A stretch of DNA of 64,000 bases from Muricea muricata (GCA_963855995.1 OY979716.1:88809042-88873041); one strand, 5' to 3'; counted from the stretch's first letter, positions 12,141 through 22,567 are shown. Numbers and translations: made by a program. The notes: a model not told the origin generated them from the letters alone.

Positions 12141-12370
12141 ATATAACTATTAATAAGGTTGGCAATTAAATACAAATGTATTATTACAATTTTACGATTT
12201 ACCGCCTCAAAAATATCGTCAAAAAACAACGAAAATATACCAGGTAATACAAAACAAACAACATAACTATAATATTTGATGTTTTTACTTGTTTTCTAGC
12301 AGGTTTTTGCCTGAAAACAACCCGAAAAGTAATGAAAATTTACCAAAGAATTGCGTGTTGTTATATTTTT

Positions 12371-12970
12371 GAGGCCCTGTTAGGGGGGTCTTGAATATAC
12401 CTTATACCTATTATTAAAAGGTCATTTATACCTTACCTAAAATGGCAGACCCATTTGTACCCAAAAGTACCCCAACAACTCTTGTTTTCTTTTAGTTGCG
12501 TTGTACACTATTTCACCCCTTGCAAAAGCATTTACCGGGTTGTTTTCATTCTTTGGACATCACCTGTGACACCTGTGAATTTAGAGAGTCATTTTGCTCG
12601 AAGTTTCCAGTGTAGAAGCGAGAATGTGACAGTTTAATTGCAACTATAATCCGAAAAGCGTGTAGCAGTAACACCTACTTTTAGCAGATTTTATATTCTC
12701 ACAAATACCGCCGTGGAGCTCTGCAAATTCAGGTTGATGCTGTCGCGATATTAGAAGCGATCAGTATTGGTAACTATTGACAAATAAATGCTCCCAAATG
12801 CTTCGAATAGCTGACACAAAATGTCTTGTGGTCAGTTTTTGTTATACCTAAAAGTATAACGCCAGTGATCATTTATACTTTATACCCAAAAGTCTAACGT
12901 TATTTACACTTTATAACCAAAATACTTTAGCTAAATACACCTTATACCTAAAACCCCTAACAGGGCCTCA
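12371..12970. mobile_element. 600-bp MITE, TIR GAGGCCCTGTTAGGGG, TSD ATTTTT
   Basis: Starts GAGGCCCTGTTAGGGG and ends with the inverted CCCCTAACAGGGCCTC. It is flanked by ATTTTT on both sides (12365-12370 and 12971-12976). The opposed copy of the host repeat (around 13858-13882) lacks the insertion and has a single ATTCTT at the matching place, so the 6-bp duplication is directly supported. The interior has short repeats of ATACCTTATACC/AAAGTATAAC type and no coding capacity. Confidence 0.85.
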
Positions 12971-13550
12971 TTTTTTTCAGTGAAACGATGCGGGATGCTT
13001 ACAACATGTAACATGCATAGCCAATAATATGCATTTTAGCTGTGCTATCTTGATGACATGATCAAAACAAACCATGAGTCATCACTACACTTTATTTTCG
13101 AGTAGACAAATTGAATTCTGACGCTGTCCTTTTTCATAAAGATAAGCTAGACTTAATCTACGATGGCAATAGTTTAAAATGGAACAAAAGCTTCGAAGAT
13201 CTTAAGTTCAATGAGACAACGGTAAATACTAATCACTGCCTAAGAAATTCCGGCGAGAATTAAACAGCGAGCAGGGAAGCTTTTATCCCTTCCTCCTCCA
13301 GCAATTTTGCTATTTTGTAAGGTTAATTCCGGCAGAATATAAAGCAATCACTCTCTGTCTCGCATAGTGCGATAATTTTGGCATTTACATACACAAATAT
13401 TGAAATTTTTAAACCGATCCACAAGCCACAACAAACTCAGTTGAGTCTGAAATTTTAATATGGACGCGCAAATTCGGAAACGGTCGCCGCTTGCCGATTA
13501 CGAGCCGAATAGCCATACAATTTCGTGATGGTTGCGGTCAGGCAAGAGTC

Positions 13551-13670
13551 ACCGCCGTCACACCGCGGTTACACCGCGGTGTGAACTCGGTCTAGCCGCG
13601 GTGTGACCGCGGTGTAGCCGCAGTGCGACCGCAGTTCAACCTCGGTCTAGCCGCGGTGAACCTCGGTTTT
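13551..13670. repeat. Tandem palindromic CCGCGGTGT array
   Basis: About ten overlapping copies of CACCGCGG/CCGCGGTG and variants alternate in orientation (AGCCGCGGTG, ACCGCGGTGTAG, CCGCAGT). GC content is far above the surroundings. No gene. Confidence 0.7.
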
Positions 13671-13695
13671 GTTGGGTTATTCCTGGACAGTACTG

Positions 13696-13841
13696 TAGCA
13701 CTGGTTTTTGCTTCAAATCATGAAGCAGTGAATTCATTGACTGCTGAAATTACTGAAATTTCAGCAGCCAATGAATCAAATGAAATCATTTCAGCAGCCA
13801 ATGAATTCACTGCTTTGTCATGTGAAGCAAAAACCAGTGCT
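13696..13841. repeat. 146-bp hairpin (snap-back repeat)
   Basis: The arms pair AGCACTGGTTTTTGCTTCA with its complement at 13820-13839 and extend inward through GAAGCAGTGAATTCATTG. The loop has direct repeats of TTTCAGCAGCCAATGAA. It abuts the right arm of the larger inverted repeat. Looks like a palindromic MITE. Confidence 0.7.
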
Positions 13842-14248
13842 AGGAGGTAAGCATCCTGCATCGTTTCAACGAAAAGAATATAACAACACGCAATACTTTG
13901 GTAAATTTTCATTATACTTTTCGAGTTGTTTTCAGGCAAAAAACCTGCTAGAAAGCAAGTAAAAACATCAAATATTATAGTTATGTTGTTTGTTCTATAT
14001 TACCTGGTATATTTTCGTTGTTTTTTTTTGACGATATTCTTGAGGTGGTAGATATGATATTACGGTTCGTTGTATTTTGAGCAAACAGTTCTCCAAAAGC
14101 CGTGCTATCTTGATGTAGAAAATTTGTTTTGCCATGTAACCCTGTTACAGTAGGTGTCATTGTCAACCCTGTCCCAGCCAATATGTTCAAGATAATACAT
14201 TGTAACTGGTAGTATTTAATGTTGTGTATTGTTTGATTTTTTTTAAAG

Positions 14249-14937
14249 ATTTGGCCCTATGATACGTAGTTGGTGTGCGAGATACGAGGCAAAACACAGC
14301 TACTTTAAAAGATTGGCATCATACTTGGGAAATTTCACCAACGTTGCTGTGAGCTTGGCAGAACGTCATCAAAAGCAAATTTGTTACCTCATGAGTTCTC
14401 AGAATGGTCAAGCTACGAAAAAACCTCTAGCAAAGAAACCTAAAATTGGTAATTTCAAATTTGTAATCGTTTTCCAGTTTCCACCTATCAAAATGTTGTT
14501 CAAGATATGACTTATATAACAGTTTTATTCTAATGTATTGTAGAGTCTACAAAAAAGTTGTTGCCGGTGACAGTGAACATTTTGACCTGTTAAAAGAAAA
14601 AGAACCATTCCTAGTTGATACCAAAGTCTTGTGCAAGTAAATATAGAGTTCGGGTATATTGTCAGACTGCCATCATACAGTGTACAAACTGTGGTCCAGG
14701 TGAGGGAGGGGTGTCTCATGATCCGGAGATTACTTAGGAAATATATCTATTTCCTAAAATATTAATTACATACATAAGTATTTCAATACATCATTTCCCC
14801 CCTTATTTAGGCTGACAACTGTATCAGTCCATGGTACAAGGTACAGAGTTGTTGCTGTGGTGTTTGTTGGATACAATGATGATAAGCTTCCAGATTTTGC
14901 ATCTGTTCAGGGAATTTTTGTACTTGGTGAAGGGAAG
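14249..14937 (+). pseudogene. Three small spliced exons of an unknown transposon-type gene
   Basis: Exon 14249-14448 follows a TTTTTTTTAAAG acceptor and ends at ATTG/GTAATT; it encodes GPMIRSWCARYEAKHSYFKR, LASYLGNFTNVAVSLAERHQ and a lysine tail. Exon 14544-14636 (acceptor TATTGTAG, donor CAA/GTAAAT) encodes VYKKVVAGDSEHFDLLKEKE. Exon 14811-14937 (acceptor TTATTTAG, donor AAG/GTATAT) encodes TVSVHGTRYRVVAVVFVGYN. Introns are about 95 and 174 bp. The first exon strongly resembles a motif (YWxxRYExKHxYFK) seen in multi-exon predicted proteins repeated in cnidarian genomes. Its function is unknown to me. No start exon or terminal exon is identified. Confidence 0.5.
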
Positions 14938-15300
14938 GTATATTTTATTGTAAAGAAACTCAAAACAATTATGTTGTCAAGCCATTTTCACTCGTACAAG
15001 GTACGAAGACCAGACACAGTAATACTTTGGTAAGACGAGCAAACAGTAAAGGCATCTGTTTGTCAAAGTAGTGCATTATATGTGACACCAAGATACTTTC
15101 CCCCCAAAGCAATGTAAATATTGTGATAATTTTTTATTTAGCTATTAAAATTAGGTCGCATGCATGTAGAATTAATGATAATTATAATTATTCAAACAAT
15201 TGATAGGCACATTTTCATTTTGATTGCATGTGCCGAGAGTTGACAGTGGGTATTACCAATTTATAATTGCACATAACTACTGGGGAGCTGATAAATTTGA
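14938..15300. other. No recognisable gene
   Basis: Possible continuation of an intron from the exon cluster upstream; AT-rich, no motif found. Confidence 0.4.
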
Positions 15301-15309
15301 CCGATTAAT

Positions 15310-15680
15310 GGATGAATGGTTATGTATTTGACCAATTTAGAATTGGTTATGCATTTGCCCAATTTAGAATTGGTTAACTATATGCATTTGACCAATTTAA
15401 AATTGGTTATGCATTTGCCCAATTTAAAATTGGTCAAATATATAACCAATTTAAAATTGGTTATGTATTTGACCAATTTTAGTATTGTTTATGTATTTGA
15501 CCAATTTAGAATTAGTTAAACTAACCAATTTAAGTTGGTTGAAAATCGCAACCAATTAAGTATTGGTCAAAACAACCAAAATTTAATTGGTCATGTCAGA
15601 CTGACCAAGTCTTCGATTAGTTGAAATGACCACTTTAAATTGGTTGCATCCAATAAAAATTGCTCATTTTAACCAATTTG
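15310..15680. repeat. Palindromic AT-rich minisatellite
   Basis: Imperfect tandem copies, about 27-33 bp each, of GTTATGTATTTGACC plus AATTTAAAATTG. The core CCAATTTAAAATTGG is itself a palindrome, so units read alike on both strands. Later units decay to ACCAATTAAGTATTGGT-type motifs. A short frame through the array is a by-product of the repeat. Confidence 0.8.
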
Positions 15681-15714
15681 TTTTTACTGTGCAGTAAAGG
15701 TTAGCTACAGTTGT

Positions 15715-16012
15715 ATGCCAAATATTAAGCAAACTATTGACAGACATAACAAGTCCAAATTATCCAAATCATCTTCGACTGACAACGAAACTGCGTGCAA
15801 TTGCCAAAAGAAAACTAAATGCCCTCTGTCGAACAAGTGTGAGATTAAATCAGTCATATATCAAGCCACAGTCACAACCAACAATGAAACGTCCGACAAG
15901 ACCGCTCAAACATATATTGGACTCACAGAAAATCATTTCAAGACAAGATACGCGAACCACAAAGCGTCTTTTAATTCCTACAATAAACGTAATTTCACTG
16001 AGTTAAGTGTTT
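15715..16012 (+). pseudogene. Penelope-like element fragment with GIY-YIG endonuclease
   Basis: Penelope-like retroelements carry a C-terminal GIY-YIG nuclease that nicks the target. The frame shows the cysteine-rich linker CNCQKKTKCPLSNKC, then VIYQATV, and the GIY-YIG core TYIGLTENHFKTRYANHKAS. Homology stops near residue 99, where the expected W-ELK region is replaced by unrelated sequence, so the 3' end is lost. The reverse transcriptase is absent. It is related to, but diverged from, the copies at 58.7-60.1 kb. Confidence 0.75.
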
Positions 16013-16105
16013 TGAATGTGAACTCTTACTCTCGATATCACTTTATTAAAACAGATCCTTAACTATGTACATCAGTTGTTTTTATACGGTAGTACCACAG
16101 GCTAT

Positions 16106-16380
16106 AGGACAGTCGCATTGCAATACTGTTTACGTACGTAAATAAGAAAATTATTAAAATTTTATAAACCGTATTGTACTTACTCATGAATTATTTAGAT
16201 ATTCAAATGATGGGAGTGTTCTAAACGTCGTTATTTCGTTCGCAAATAGTGAAATACAAATCCTTGTTGGCTTGTTCATCGTCGCCATATTGAATCAATC
16301 ACAATTTCGTTCCCCCCCTGGCAAAATAATAAGACGGCGAAGAAAAATTGGGAAAAATAAGAGAGGAACAATGTAGGCAT
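16106..16380 (+). repeat. Dispersed repeat, copy A (upstream of the PIF1-like gene)
   Basis: About 275 bp matching 36686-36993 in inverted orientation, with small indels. Shared blocks include ACAGTCG, AATTATTAAAATTTTATAAA, CCGTATTGTACTTACTCATG, TTTCGTTCGCAAATAGTG and a C-rich tract followed by TGGCAAAATAATAAGACGGC. It also carries a TATGGCGA motif near 16282. It lies 230 bp upstream of the helicase ATG and could be its promoter region or the end of a mobile element. Confidence 0.8.
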
Positions 16381-16610
16381 GTTCTGGGCGTGAGCTTTGA
16401 GCGAATCAACGTTCGCAATTCCGTGTCACATGACCGGTTTAAATCGTTATAGGCGGGAAGAATCATCACTGTTCCGTGAAATATATCGCTCAGTGTTGCT
16501 AGGCCACGAACATGGTCACGAAGCACTCGGTTTGGCCTGGAAACTATAAATAAATTATTGAATTGTTTTGTGCGTGAATTTTATATTAATATACATTTTA
16601 TTTATCTGAG

Positions 16611-17949
16611 ATGTCAGAACATAACAGTATAAATTTTACGGTTGAGCAATACAAAGTGTTTTCTTTGTATTTGAGTGGGTTCAGCTTTTTGACCGGTCAA
16701 GGAGGAACTGGGAAGTCATTTGTCTTGAAACAAATCATTCAGCACGGACGAATAAAATTTGGAAACGACGAAGTGGCTGTTACTGCTCCTACAGGTATAG
16801 CAGCAGACAACATAAGTGGCCAAACTGTTCAATCTTGGGCAGGCATTGGGCTTGGAAAAGATATCAGATATCAATTACTTGATAAAGTTTTGGCTAACGA
16901 ACAATCTGTGACTCGTTAAAAGAAATGTCAGCTGCTTATCGTCGACGAAATGTCCTTGCTAGAGTTGAGCTTGTTTGAAAAACTAGAATTCATCGCAAGA
17001 CGGTCGAGACAAAAAGATTCCGTATTTGGTGGAATTCAAGTGATCTTTTCTGGGGATTTTTTTCAAATTCCACCAGTTACCGAATACGGACATGGCATGC
17101 AGTTTTGTTTTCAGTCACCTGTGTGGGCGAAATGTTTGGATTATTCAGTTGAGATTTGAGAGGTGGTCAGGCAGTCGGATCCGATATTCGTAGCGTTTTT
17201 GAACGAAATTCGACAAGGAGGTGCTCTATCATCATCAGTGACGAGCCTGCTCAACCAGTTAACGCGGCCAATCGAATGGTTGGAGAGTGAGCAATGTGTG
17301 AAGCTGTTTCCGACTCCGACTTTCCGGAGATGAAAACAATAAAATTTTAAGTTTGCTACCCGGGGAAAATCGTGTTTTCAAAGCAGTAGACGGAGGGCAA
17401 TCGAAATACAATATCAACAAGAAATGTCCAACACCAAAAACACTCTTGCTTAAAGAAGGTGCGCCTGTTATGCTACTCATCAACTACCCAAAGGCCGAAC
17501 TGGTAAATGGTTCAATAGGAGTCGCCCAAGGTTTTGTTAACAACTACCCACATGTACGTTTTAGGAATGGACGTTCATTAATCGTGCGTGAAAACACCTG
17601 GACAGTGGATGTCGGGCAAGGTAAAATGGCAACACGACGACAGTTACCAATTGCAATTATTTTAGGCTGGGCAATTACAATCCATAAGTGCCAGGGTCTT
17701 ACTCTTGAAAAAGCCGAGATAAGTCTGTCGAAGTTATTTGTTCAAGGCCAGGCCTATGTCGCTTTGTCTCGTATGAAGTCTTTGAATGGTATTCAAATTC
17801 TGCCTGGGTTTGACACAAAAATACCAGAAGTAAGTATGCACGTGCTTCAAATGTACGACAAATGTGTTGTTCCTTTGAGCACCGTGAACTGTTCCGATTT
17901 GAAGCCCGTTCGAATGATCATGACACGAGATGAACAGATATTAAATTAA
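16611..17949 (+). pseudogene. PIF1-like DNA helicase, intronless, with two stops and a frameshift
   Basis: PIF1 helicases are 5'-to-3' SF1 helicases. From ATG 16611: Walker A GQGGTGKS (about residue 33), motif Ia TAPTGIAADN, then a TAA at 16917. In the same frame follow Walker B LLIVDEMSLLE and motif III FSGDFFQIPPV, then TGA at 17157 and about 40 more codons. A frameshift near 17315 moves reading to 17353-17949, with GAPVMLLINY, motif V AITIHKCQGLTLE and motif VI YVALSRMKSL. All helicase motifs are present, but no Rep/HUH domain is seen on either side, so this is not evidently a Helitron. The gene lacks introns and sits beside a dispersed repeat, which suggests a retrocopied or mobile-element helicase. 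A LINE tail begins at its 3' end. Confidence 0.85.
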
Positions 17950-18132
17950 ATTAAATTTTTTAAATTAAATTAAATTTTATTATAAAATTCTTGAATGGCA
18001 GTCAACGCAAAGAAGACTGAAAAACTCAAGATACAATTAGGATTAAATATTTACTATATTACAACAATCAAGAGTTCAGATATAAAAATACTGAAATAAT
18101 TACTTAGAGTATAATAAGTTAAAAAGTACAAG

Positions 18133-19698
18133 TTAAAAAGCATCCCATTTCTTTACACAATATGGCAGACAACTATCACTAAAACGTTTGGTATGACATT
18201 TGAAGAGTGGAATGGTCCGTGCATGTCTAAAGTTGTGCTGATGGTAAGTTGGATGAGGCAATAACTCCGACAGTTTACTTGACGTATCACATAAATTCTT
18301 TTTATAAAAACGCATGCACAACAATTCTCTCCTTTCGGTAAGTGTGGGCAACTTTAACATACTCAGGCTCTCCTGATATGACATATTTGGCAAGATAATT
18401 CTCAGCGCACGTTTTTGAATATGCTCAATTTGGTCGCTGAGTAAAATCGGTAAGGAAGAGTGCCATACCGGGCACGCGTATTCAAGAATAGGACGAACAA
18501 AGCTACAATAAACCCTCTGAAGATCACGAGATTGTACGCCATTACGTTTAAGCAGCCTGAGCGCATATAAACGTTTGCTTGCTTTGGAACAAATATGGGT
18601 GACGTGCTTCGTCCATTTAAGATCGGATGTCAGGTATACACCTAGTAGTTTTGTAGTTTGAACCATCTCAAGGTACTGATTATCAATCATCAATGGCTGG
18701 AGTGATGGTTGGTTTTTTAAAAATGATACAATAAATTCTTTCGTTTTTTTAACATTTAAATTCATATTGTTCGCAATTGACCATTGGTTAACCCTATCTA
18801 CCTCAGTCTGTAAGGTTGATAAATTCAATTCGCCGACTCTAACAACCTCTGACAAAGCGCTGTCATCCACATATTTATATAAGGGTACCTGGCTAACCAA
18901 ATCATTCACCATTATCAGGAAAAATAAGGGTCCAAGTTTGGTTCCTTGTGGTACACCAGCATTTATAGTTCTCCAGTTCGAAGTACAACTCTGTAATTTA
19001 ACACGTTGTTGACGTTGTCGAAGAAAACTAGCACACCAATTCAAAAGCACGGGTGGAACATTAAGTAACCTTAATTTATCAATCAAAATGTTATGATCAA
19101 TTCGGTCAAACGCTTTCGAAAAGTCTCTCATGCACGTCCGAATAAAAGTGTTAGGTTCCTCAAGAGCAGATAACCAATTATGAAGGAGATGAACGAGGGC
19201 ATGCGTTGTTGATGATCTTTTGACGCTTCCAAATTGATAAGGATCGATATGAGGCATTACTATGCGTGCAATCCAATTAAAAACAAAGCCTTCGAGAACT
19301 TTGCTTATCACAGGTGTCAAGGATATAGGTCTAAGGTCGGAGTCAATAGACTGTGGTTGGGAAGTCTTCGCAAGTGGCAGGACTTCCGCACTCTTCCAAA
19401 GCTTAGGGACATGGCCTTCTCTAATGGAAGAATTAAAAATGGAACAGACAGGATTGGAAATGATTGATGCGCAATCTTTTAAAACCCAATTTGGGATTTT
19501 ATCAGGTCCCACTGATTTGCGTTCATTAATAACAGATAGAGCAAGTTCTACAGCTTTTGAAGAAATAATGTACTCATCAGGGACATCTATCACCGGGATA
19601 GGGGTATAAGCTAAAGGTGATAAATCATCAGTGACACGGCTGAAGGATTCACTTATCAACTCCGCAAGATCAACGTCCCTTAGTATTGTATCATTCAC
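18133..19698 (-). CDS. LINE reverse transcriptase (L2/CR1-like)
   Basis: 521 codons open without a stop. RT landmarks in order: LRPISLTPVISKVLEGF, FRDFSKAFDRIDHNIL-type palm motif (here MRDFSKAFDRID), GVPQGTKLGPLFFLIMVNDL, the catalytic YVDDSALSE, NVKKTKEFIVSF, and KLLGVYLTSDLKW, followed by a thumb and cysteine-containing C-terminus (ILEYACPVWHSSL, HIQKRALRIILP). The frame continues upstream past a TAG at about 19731, so the real protein begins at the endonuclease. RT itself looks intact, implying a fairly recent insertion. Confidence 0.88.
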   Translation of the reverse strand: MNDTILRDVDLAELISESFSRVTDDLSPLAYTPIPVIDVPDEYIISSKAVELALSVINERKSVGPDKIPNWVLKDCASIISNPVCSIFNSSIREGHVPKLWKSAEVLPLAKTSQPQSIDSDLRPISLTPVISKVLEGFVFNWIARIVMPHIDPYQFGSVKRSSTTHALVHLLHNWLSALEEPNTFIRTCMRDFSKAFDRIDHNILIDKLRLLNVPPVLLNWCASFLRQRQQRVKLQSCTSNWRTINAGVPQGTKLGPLFFLIMVNDLVSQVPLYKYVDDSALSEVVRVGELNLSTLQTEVDRVNQWSIANNMNLNVKKTKEFIVSFLKNQPSLQPLMIDNQYLEMVQTTKLLGVYLTSDLKWTKHVTHICSKASKRLYALRLLKRNGVQSRDLQRVYCSFVRPILEYACPVWHSSLPILLSDQIEHIQKRALRIILPNMSYQESLSMLKLPTLTERRELLCMRFYKKNLCDTSSKLSELLPHPTYHQHNFRHARTIPLFKCHTKRFSDSCLPYCVKKWDAF

Positions 19699-20084
19699 TG
19701 TGATGCTTGTTATAGGTGGTGTTTTCGTTTAGCCAGAAAGCATTTTGATACCATCCCACCACTTGTGGGGATCTGTGTCGTGTGTATGGCTGATTTTATC
19801 AGCAGAAAATCGATGTCTCGCCTTTTTACAAAGTTTTATCACCTTATTACGGTATACTTTGTAATTTTGCGAATCCTTTTTCACCCAAGCTTGCTGGCGC
19901 TTTTTGATGTTGTCTTAAATGAGGGGAGTGATCCACGGTTTGTCATTGGGGTGTTTTTTGACTGAAACGATAGGGAGATAGAATTCGATCGCATCATCAA
20001 TTACGGTCTGGAAAGCTTCTTGCTGGTGCTCACACGAATTTAACCGCATAATGGGTGTCCAATTAAAGTTTTCTAAGGCGACAA

Positions 20085-20936
20085 TCAAATGTTTCTTATT
20101 GGATGCTCTACTATCACGTTTATGAAATCGCATTGTTGGTAAACTTGGGGTTTTCCCGTAGGTTGGAGAAGGACACTAGAATGATCAGATGATGCAACAG
20201 GCGGTAGAATGATAGATTCATAATACGGTAGTAGGGTTGAAAACGCTTGATCCAAGGTATTATTTCCCCTAGTAGGCTTTGTCACAAGTTTCTTAAGTTT
20301 AAACGAGGAGCACAAATTAGCTGGTTTAAATTGGTTAAAGTCCCCAAGAAGCATAATCGCAGAATTCGGGTAAGTAGCAAGAAGAGAATCAAGGGAGTTA
20401 AAAATATGTGAGCGAAGGATACGATCGTCGCTTTGAGGAGCGTGATAGACAGTTCCCAATACAATAGAATTGATTCCTCTTGGTAGACGGTCCGTTTTTA
20501 TTAGGAACCATTGAGTTTCAATCTCAGGCTCACACAGGTCGCCTAATTCAATAACGTTAAGTCGTGAACTTATATACGTGCAAAGGCCTCCTCCTCGTTG
20601 ATTATTAGATCTATCTTTTCGATAAGTCACGTATCCAGGAATGCGGATGAGTTCATCGCTTATCTGTGAACAAAGCCATGACTCGGTTATTACCACGATT
20701 TCAAAGGAGTTTGCAGAAACAATTGCAAAAAGTTCATCTAATTTGTTGACCATTGACCTAAGATTACTAAAAAAAATCTTTGGAAAGTTCGGCTTTGTGA
20801 CTGGTTTTCGCAAAGGGATGAGTAAACGATGATTCGGGGCTCTTTGTCGATATGGTACCCTAAATAGATGGGAATACTCAACATGAACAAGCAACTCCTT
20901 CCAAAGCAATGAATGACTAGAAACATGTTCTTCCAC
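20085..20936 (-). CDS. LINE AP-type endonuclease domain
   Basis: Endonuclease/exonuclease/phosphatase fold that nicks target DNA for target-primed reverse transcription. Motifs: FSNLRSMVNKLDEL, VITESWLCSQISDELIRIPG, RGGGLCTYI, VYHAPQSD, LLGDFNQF, KPTRGNNTLDQAF and the active-site SDHSSVLL. The frame departs from homology after about residue 268, where a frameshift near 20120 moves reading into the linker to the RT. Confidence 0.85.
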   Translation of the reverse strand: MEEHVSSHSLLWKELLVHVEYSHLFRVPYRQRAPNHRLLIPLRKPVTKPNFPKIFFSNLRSMVNKLDELFAIVSANSFEIVVITESWLCSQISDELIRIPGYVTYRKDRSNNQRGGGLCTYISSRLNVIELGDLCEPEIETQWFLIKTDRLPRGINSIVLGTVYHAPQSDDRILRSHIFNSLDSLLATYPNSAIMLLGDFNQFKPANLCSSFKLKKLVTKPTRGNNTLDQAFSTLLPYYESIILPPVASSDHSSVLLQPTGKPQVYQQCDFINVIVEHPIRNI

Positions 20937-20959
20937 TCCCAGCAGAAGTTAGCCTTAAA

Positions 20960-21280
20960 ATGATGATGGAAAAAATTGTCAAAGACGAGCTGATATCCAA
21001 AGAAACAAAGCTATCACTATCTACCATTGGTTTTGAAAGTGATCACATACCTAAAATGTTGGTTGATTTTGTGCGTCACACTTGGATGAAGTTGGACAAG
21101 CTGATAACCATCCCTGAAACAGACGAAGGGACGAAGTTCGTCGTATCAAAGAAGAATTGGGTTGGTCATGCAAGATCCTTGCATCAATTTAAGATATCAC
21201 CTGACTTGTTAAACAGATGGCTCGAAGTGATAACATCTTCTGGAGTGCCAGTCATTAATGGGAAACTAAATGCATCATAA
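20960..21280 (+). CDS. Unknown ORF, possible exon of the transposase-like gene that follows
   Basis: 106 codons from an ATG run. It is hydrophilic and helical, with IPKMLVDFVRHTWMKLDKL and WVGHARSLHQFKISPDLLNR. It begins just after the LINE 5' junction, so its own 5' part may have been removed. I do not recognise a domain. The same-strand exons at 21453 and beyond belong to a THAP9-like transposase family, so it could be part of that gene. Confidence 0.3.
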   Translation: MMMEKIVKDELISKETKLSLSTIGFESDHIPKMLVDFVRHTWMKLDKLITIPETDEGTKFVVSKKNWVGHARSLHQFKISPDLLNRWLEVITSSGVPVINGKLNAS

Positions 21281-21545
21281 AGATCTGTTATGGCCAGGCT
21301 AGTTGATGTATTGCATACAACATTAGTAGGTCAGTTTACTAAAGGTCTAATTTAAAAACTGCTGTCAATTTATATCATTTAACATAATCATAAATTTATA
21401 TCATAAAACATACTAACACTTTATTTCCACTCACCCTCATGTTTCTTTTTCATTTAGATTTCATCAGTAAGAAACATAATCTTGGTAGCAATACTGGATG
21501 CAATTTTGCCATAACAGGAGACATACCCCTCAATGATCCAACCAC

Positions 21546-21775
21546 AGAAAACATACCACCAAATGTTGCCATCTTGGAAGACATGTCATCAAATGTTGCC
21601 ACCTTGGAAGACATGCCATCAAATGCTGCCACCTTGGAAGACATGCCATCAAATGTTGCCACCTTCGAAGACATGCAATCAAATGTTGTCCCCTTGGAAG
21701 ACATGCCATCAAATGTTTCCACCTTGGAAGGCATGCCATCAAATGTTGCCACCTTGGAAGACACCCCAGAAAACG
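21546..21775 (+). repeat. 30-bp coding minisatellite (VATLEDMPSN-type repeat)
   Basis: About seven head-to-tail copies of a 30-bp unit (AATGTTGCCACCTTGGAAGA plus CATGCCATCA) with few substitutions. In the exon frame each copy adds ten residues, SNVATLEDMP. Open frames on the other strand and frame are side effects. Confidence 0.9.
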
Positions 21776-22229
21776 TTCATGTTTACACAAAAGAATGTCA
21801 AGGAAAAATCAGGTAACATCACAAAAATAATCTCAAAATTAATACTACCACTGTATTTGTTACATATAAGTATTCACTGACAGACATGCTTTAACTGCAT
21901 GTTACTAATAACAATTATGCCCTTTGTTGGTATTACAGATATTTGGCTGGATGGGTGGTAAGGAAAGAGATATTTTCATGCAACTGCTACTGCACTAAAA
22001 ATCATGGATCACAGTCAGTTAAAGTGAAAAACAGGCTGAACAAAGAATATTAAGACTGTTCTGAAGGTAAAATTGTTTTTCTCGTATGTCTGTCCCTATG
22101 CTTAGTATGCTTGTCGATCCTCTGGTAGAAGCTAGTCACCTATAGCTAAATATGATTAAATCCAGCAAATTTTAATTGGTATTGCTTGATTAAAAATATT
22201 TCTAAGGAGTGTATACTTGCCAGATGAAC

Positions 22230-22567
22230 CAGGCTCGGACTGGCCTATGTGCCACTGTGCCATGGCACATGGGCCCCTACTGGGACATCAAATGGGCCCT
22301 TGACAATTGTTGTTTAATTTCCGTATTTGTAAACATTCAAAGATGTTTAAAACAGACTATCAGGCAGTACGAAACGAAAATAAAAGGGACCGGATGGGAA
22401 TGATTTGGAATTTTTAAACTCTTCAGGGAAGCAGTTAAATAATTCATCATGTTCTCTCCAGAATACCATAAAATCTTCACCTAAAACATTCAGGACAGTA
22501 AAAAATTTCAGGGCTCCGCTCAGTGCTAGAATGGCAAGGTCCCTTAATTGGGGCCAGTCTGAGTCTG
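22230..22567. mobile_element. hAT-like MITE, 338 bp
   Basis: Left end CAGGCTCGGACTGG and right end CCAGTCTGAGTCTG are inverted at 12 of 14 positions; CAG...CTG ends and the GGACTGG core suit the hAT superfamily. Flanking 8-mers (AGATGAAC and CAAGATAC) do not match well, so the TSD is decayed or the borders are slightly off. It interrupts a transposase-like gene. Confidence 0.6.

Larger units (their letters stand above)
12198..14053. repeat. Inverted-repeat pair (arms about 12198-13002 and 13848-14053)
   Basis: The left arm, once the MITE at 12371-12970 is removed, is about 200 bp and matches the reverse complement of the right arm closely (shared sequence around ACAACGAAAATATACCAGGT, TTTTTACTTG, TGCCTGAAAACAAC and AAACGATGC). 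The loop between them holds an open stretch at 13086-13222 (DKLNSDAVLFHKDKLDLIYD, before a GTAAAT donor-like site), the CCGCGG array and a hairpin. It may be the long TIRs of a degenerate DNA element or two opposed copies of one repeat. Confidence 0.7.
17943..20945 (-). mobile_element. L2/CR1-like LINE, 5'-truncated, with short-repeat tail
   Basis: Minus-strand non-LTR retrotransposon. Order: apurinic-type endonuclease (20936-20085), linker (20133-19733), reverse transcriptase (19698-18133), 3' UTR, then a TTTAA-type simple tail at about 17985-17943 that abuts the PIF1-like gene end. Damage: one frameshift at about 20120, TAA at 19915 and TAG at about 19731. ORF1 is missing, and the left-hand gene sequence starts directly at about 20946. 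Compared with the LINE at 45-54 kb it is a related but different subfamily. Confidence 0.85.

Noticed and set aside
15316-15519. Leucine/asparagine-rich repeat protein
   Set aside because: Direct translation of an AT-rich minisatellite; open by composition.
16611-17949. Calling the PIF1-like gene a Helitron
   Set aside because: No Rep/HUH domain, and no Helitron TC...CTRR-type ends with hairpin identified.
21530-21790. 30-bp repeats resembling a CRISPR array
   Set aside because: Units are directly adjacent with no unique spacers, keep a coding frame, and the DNA is eukaryotic.
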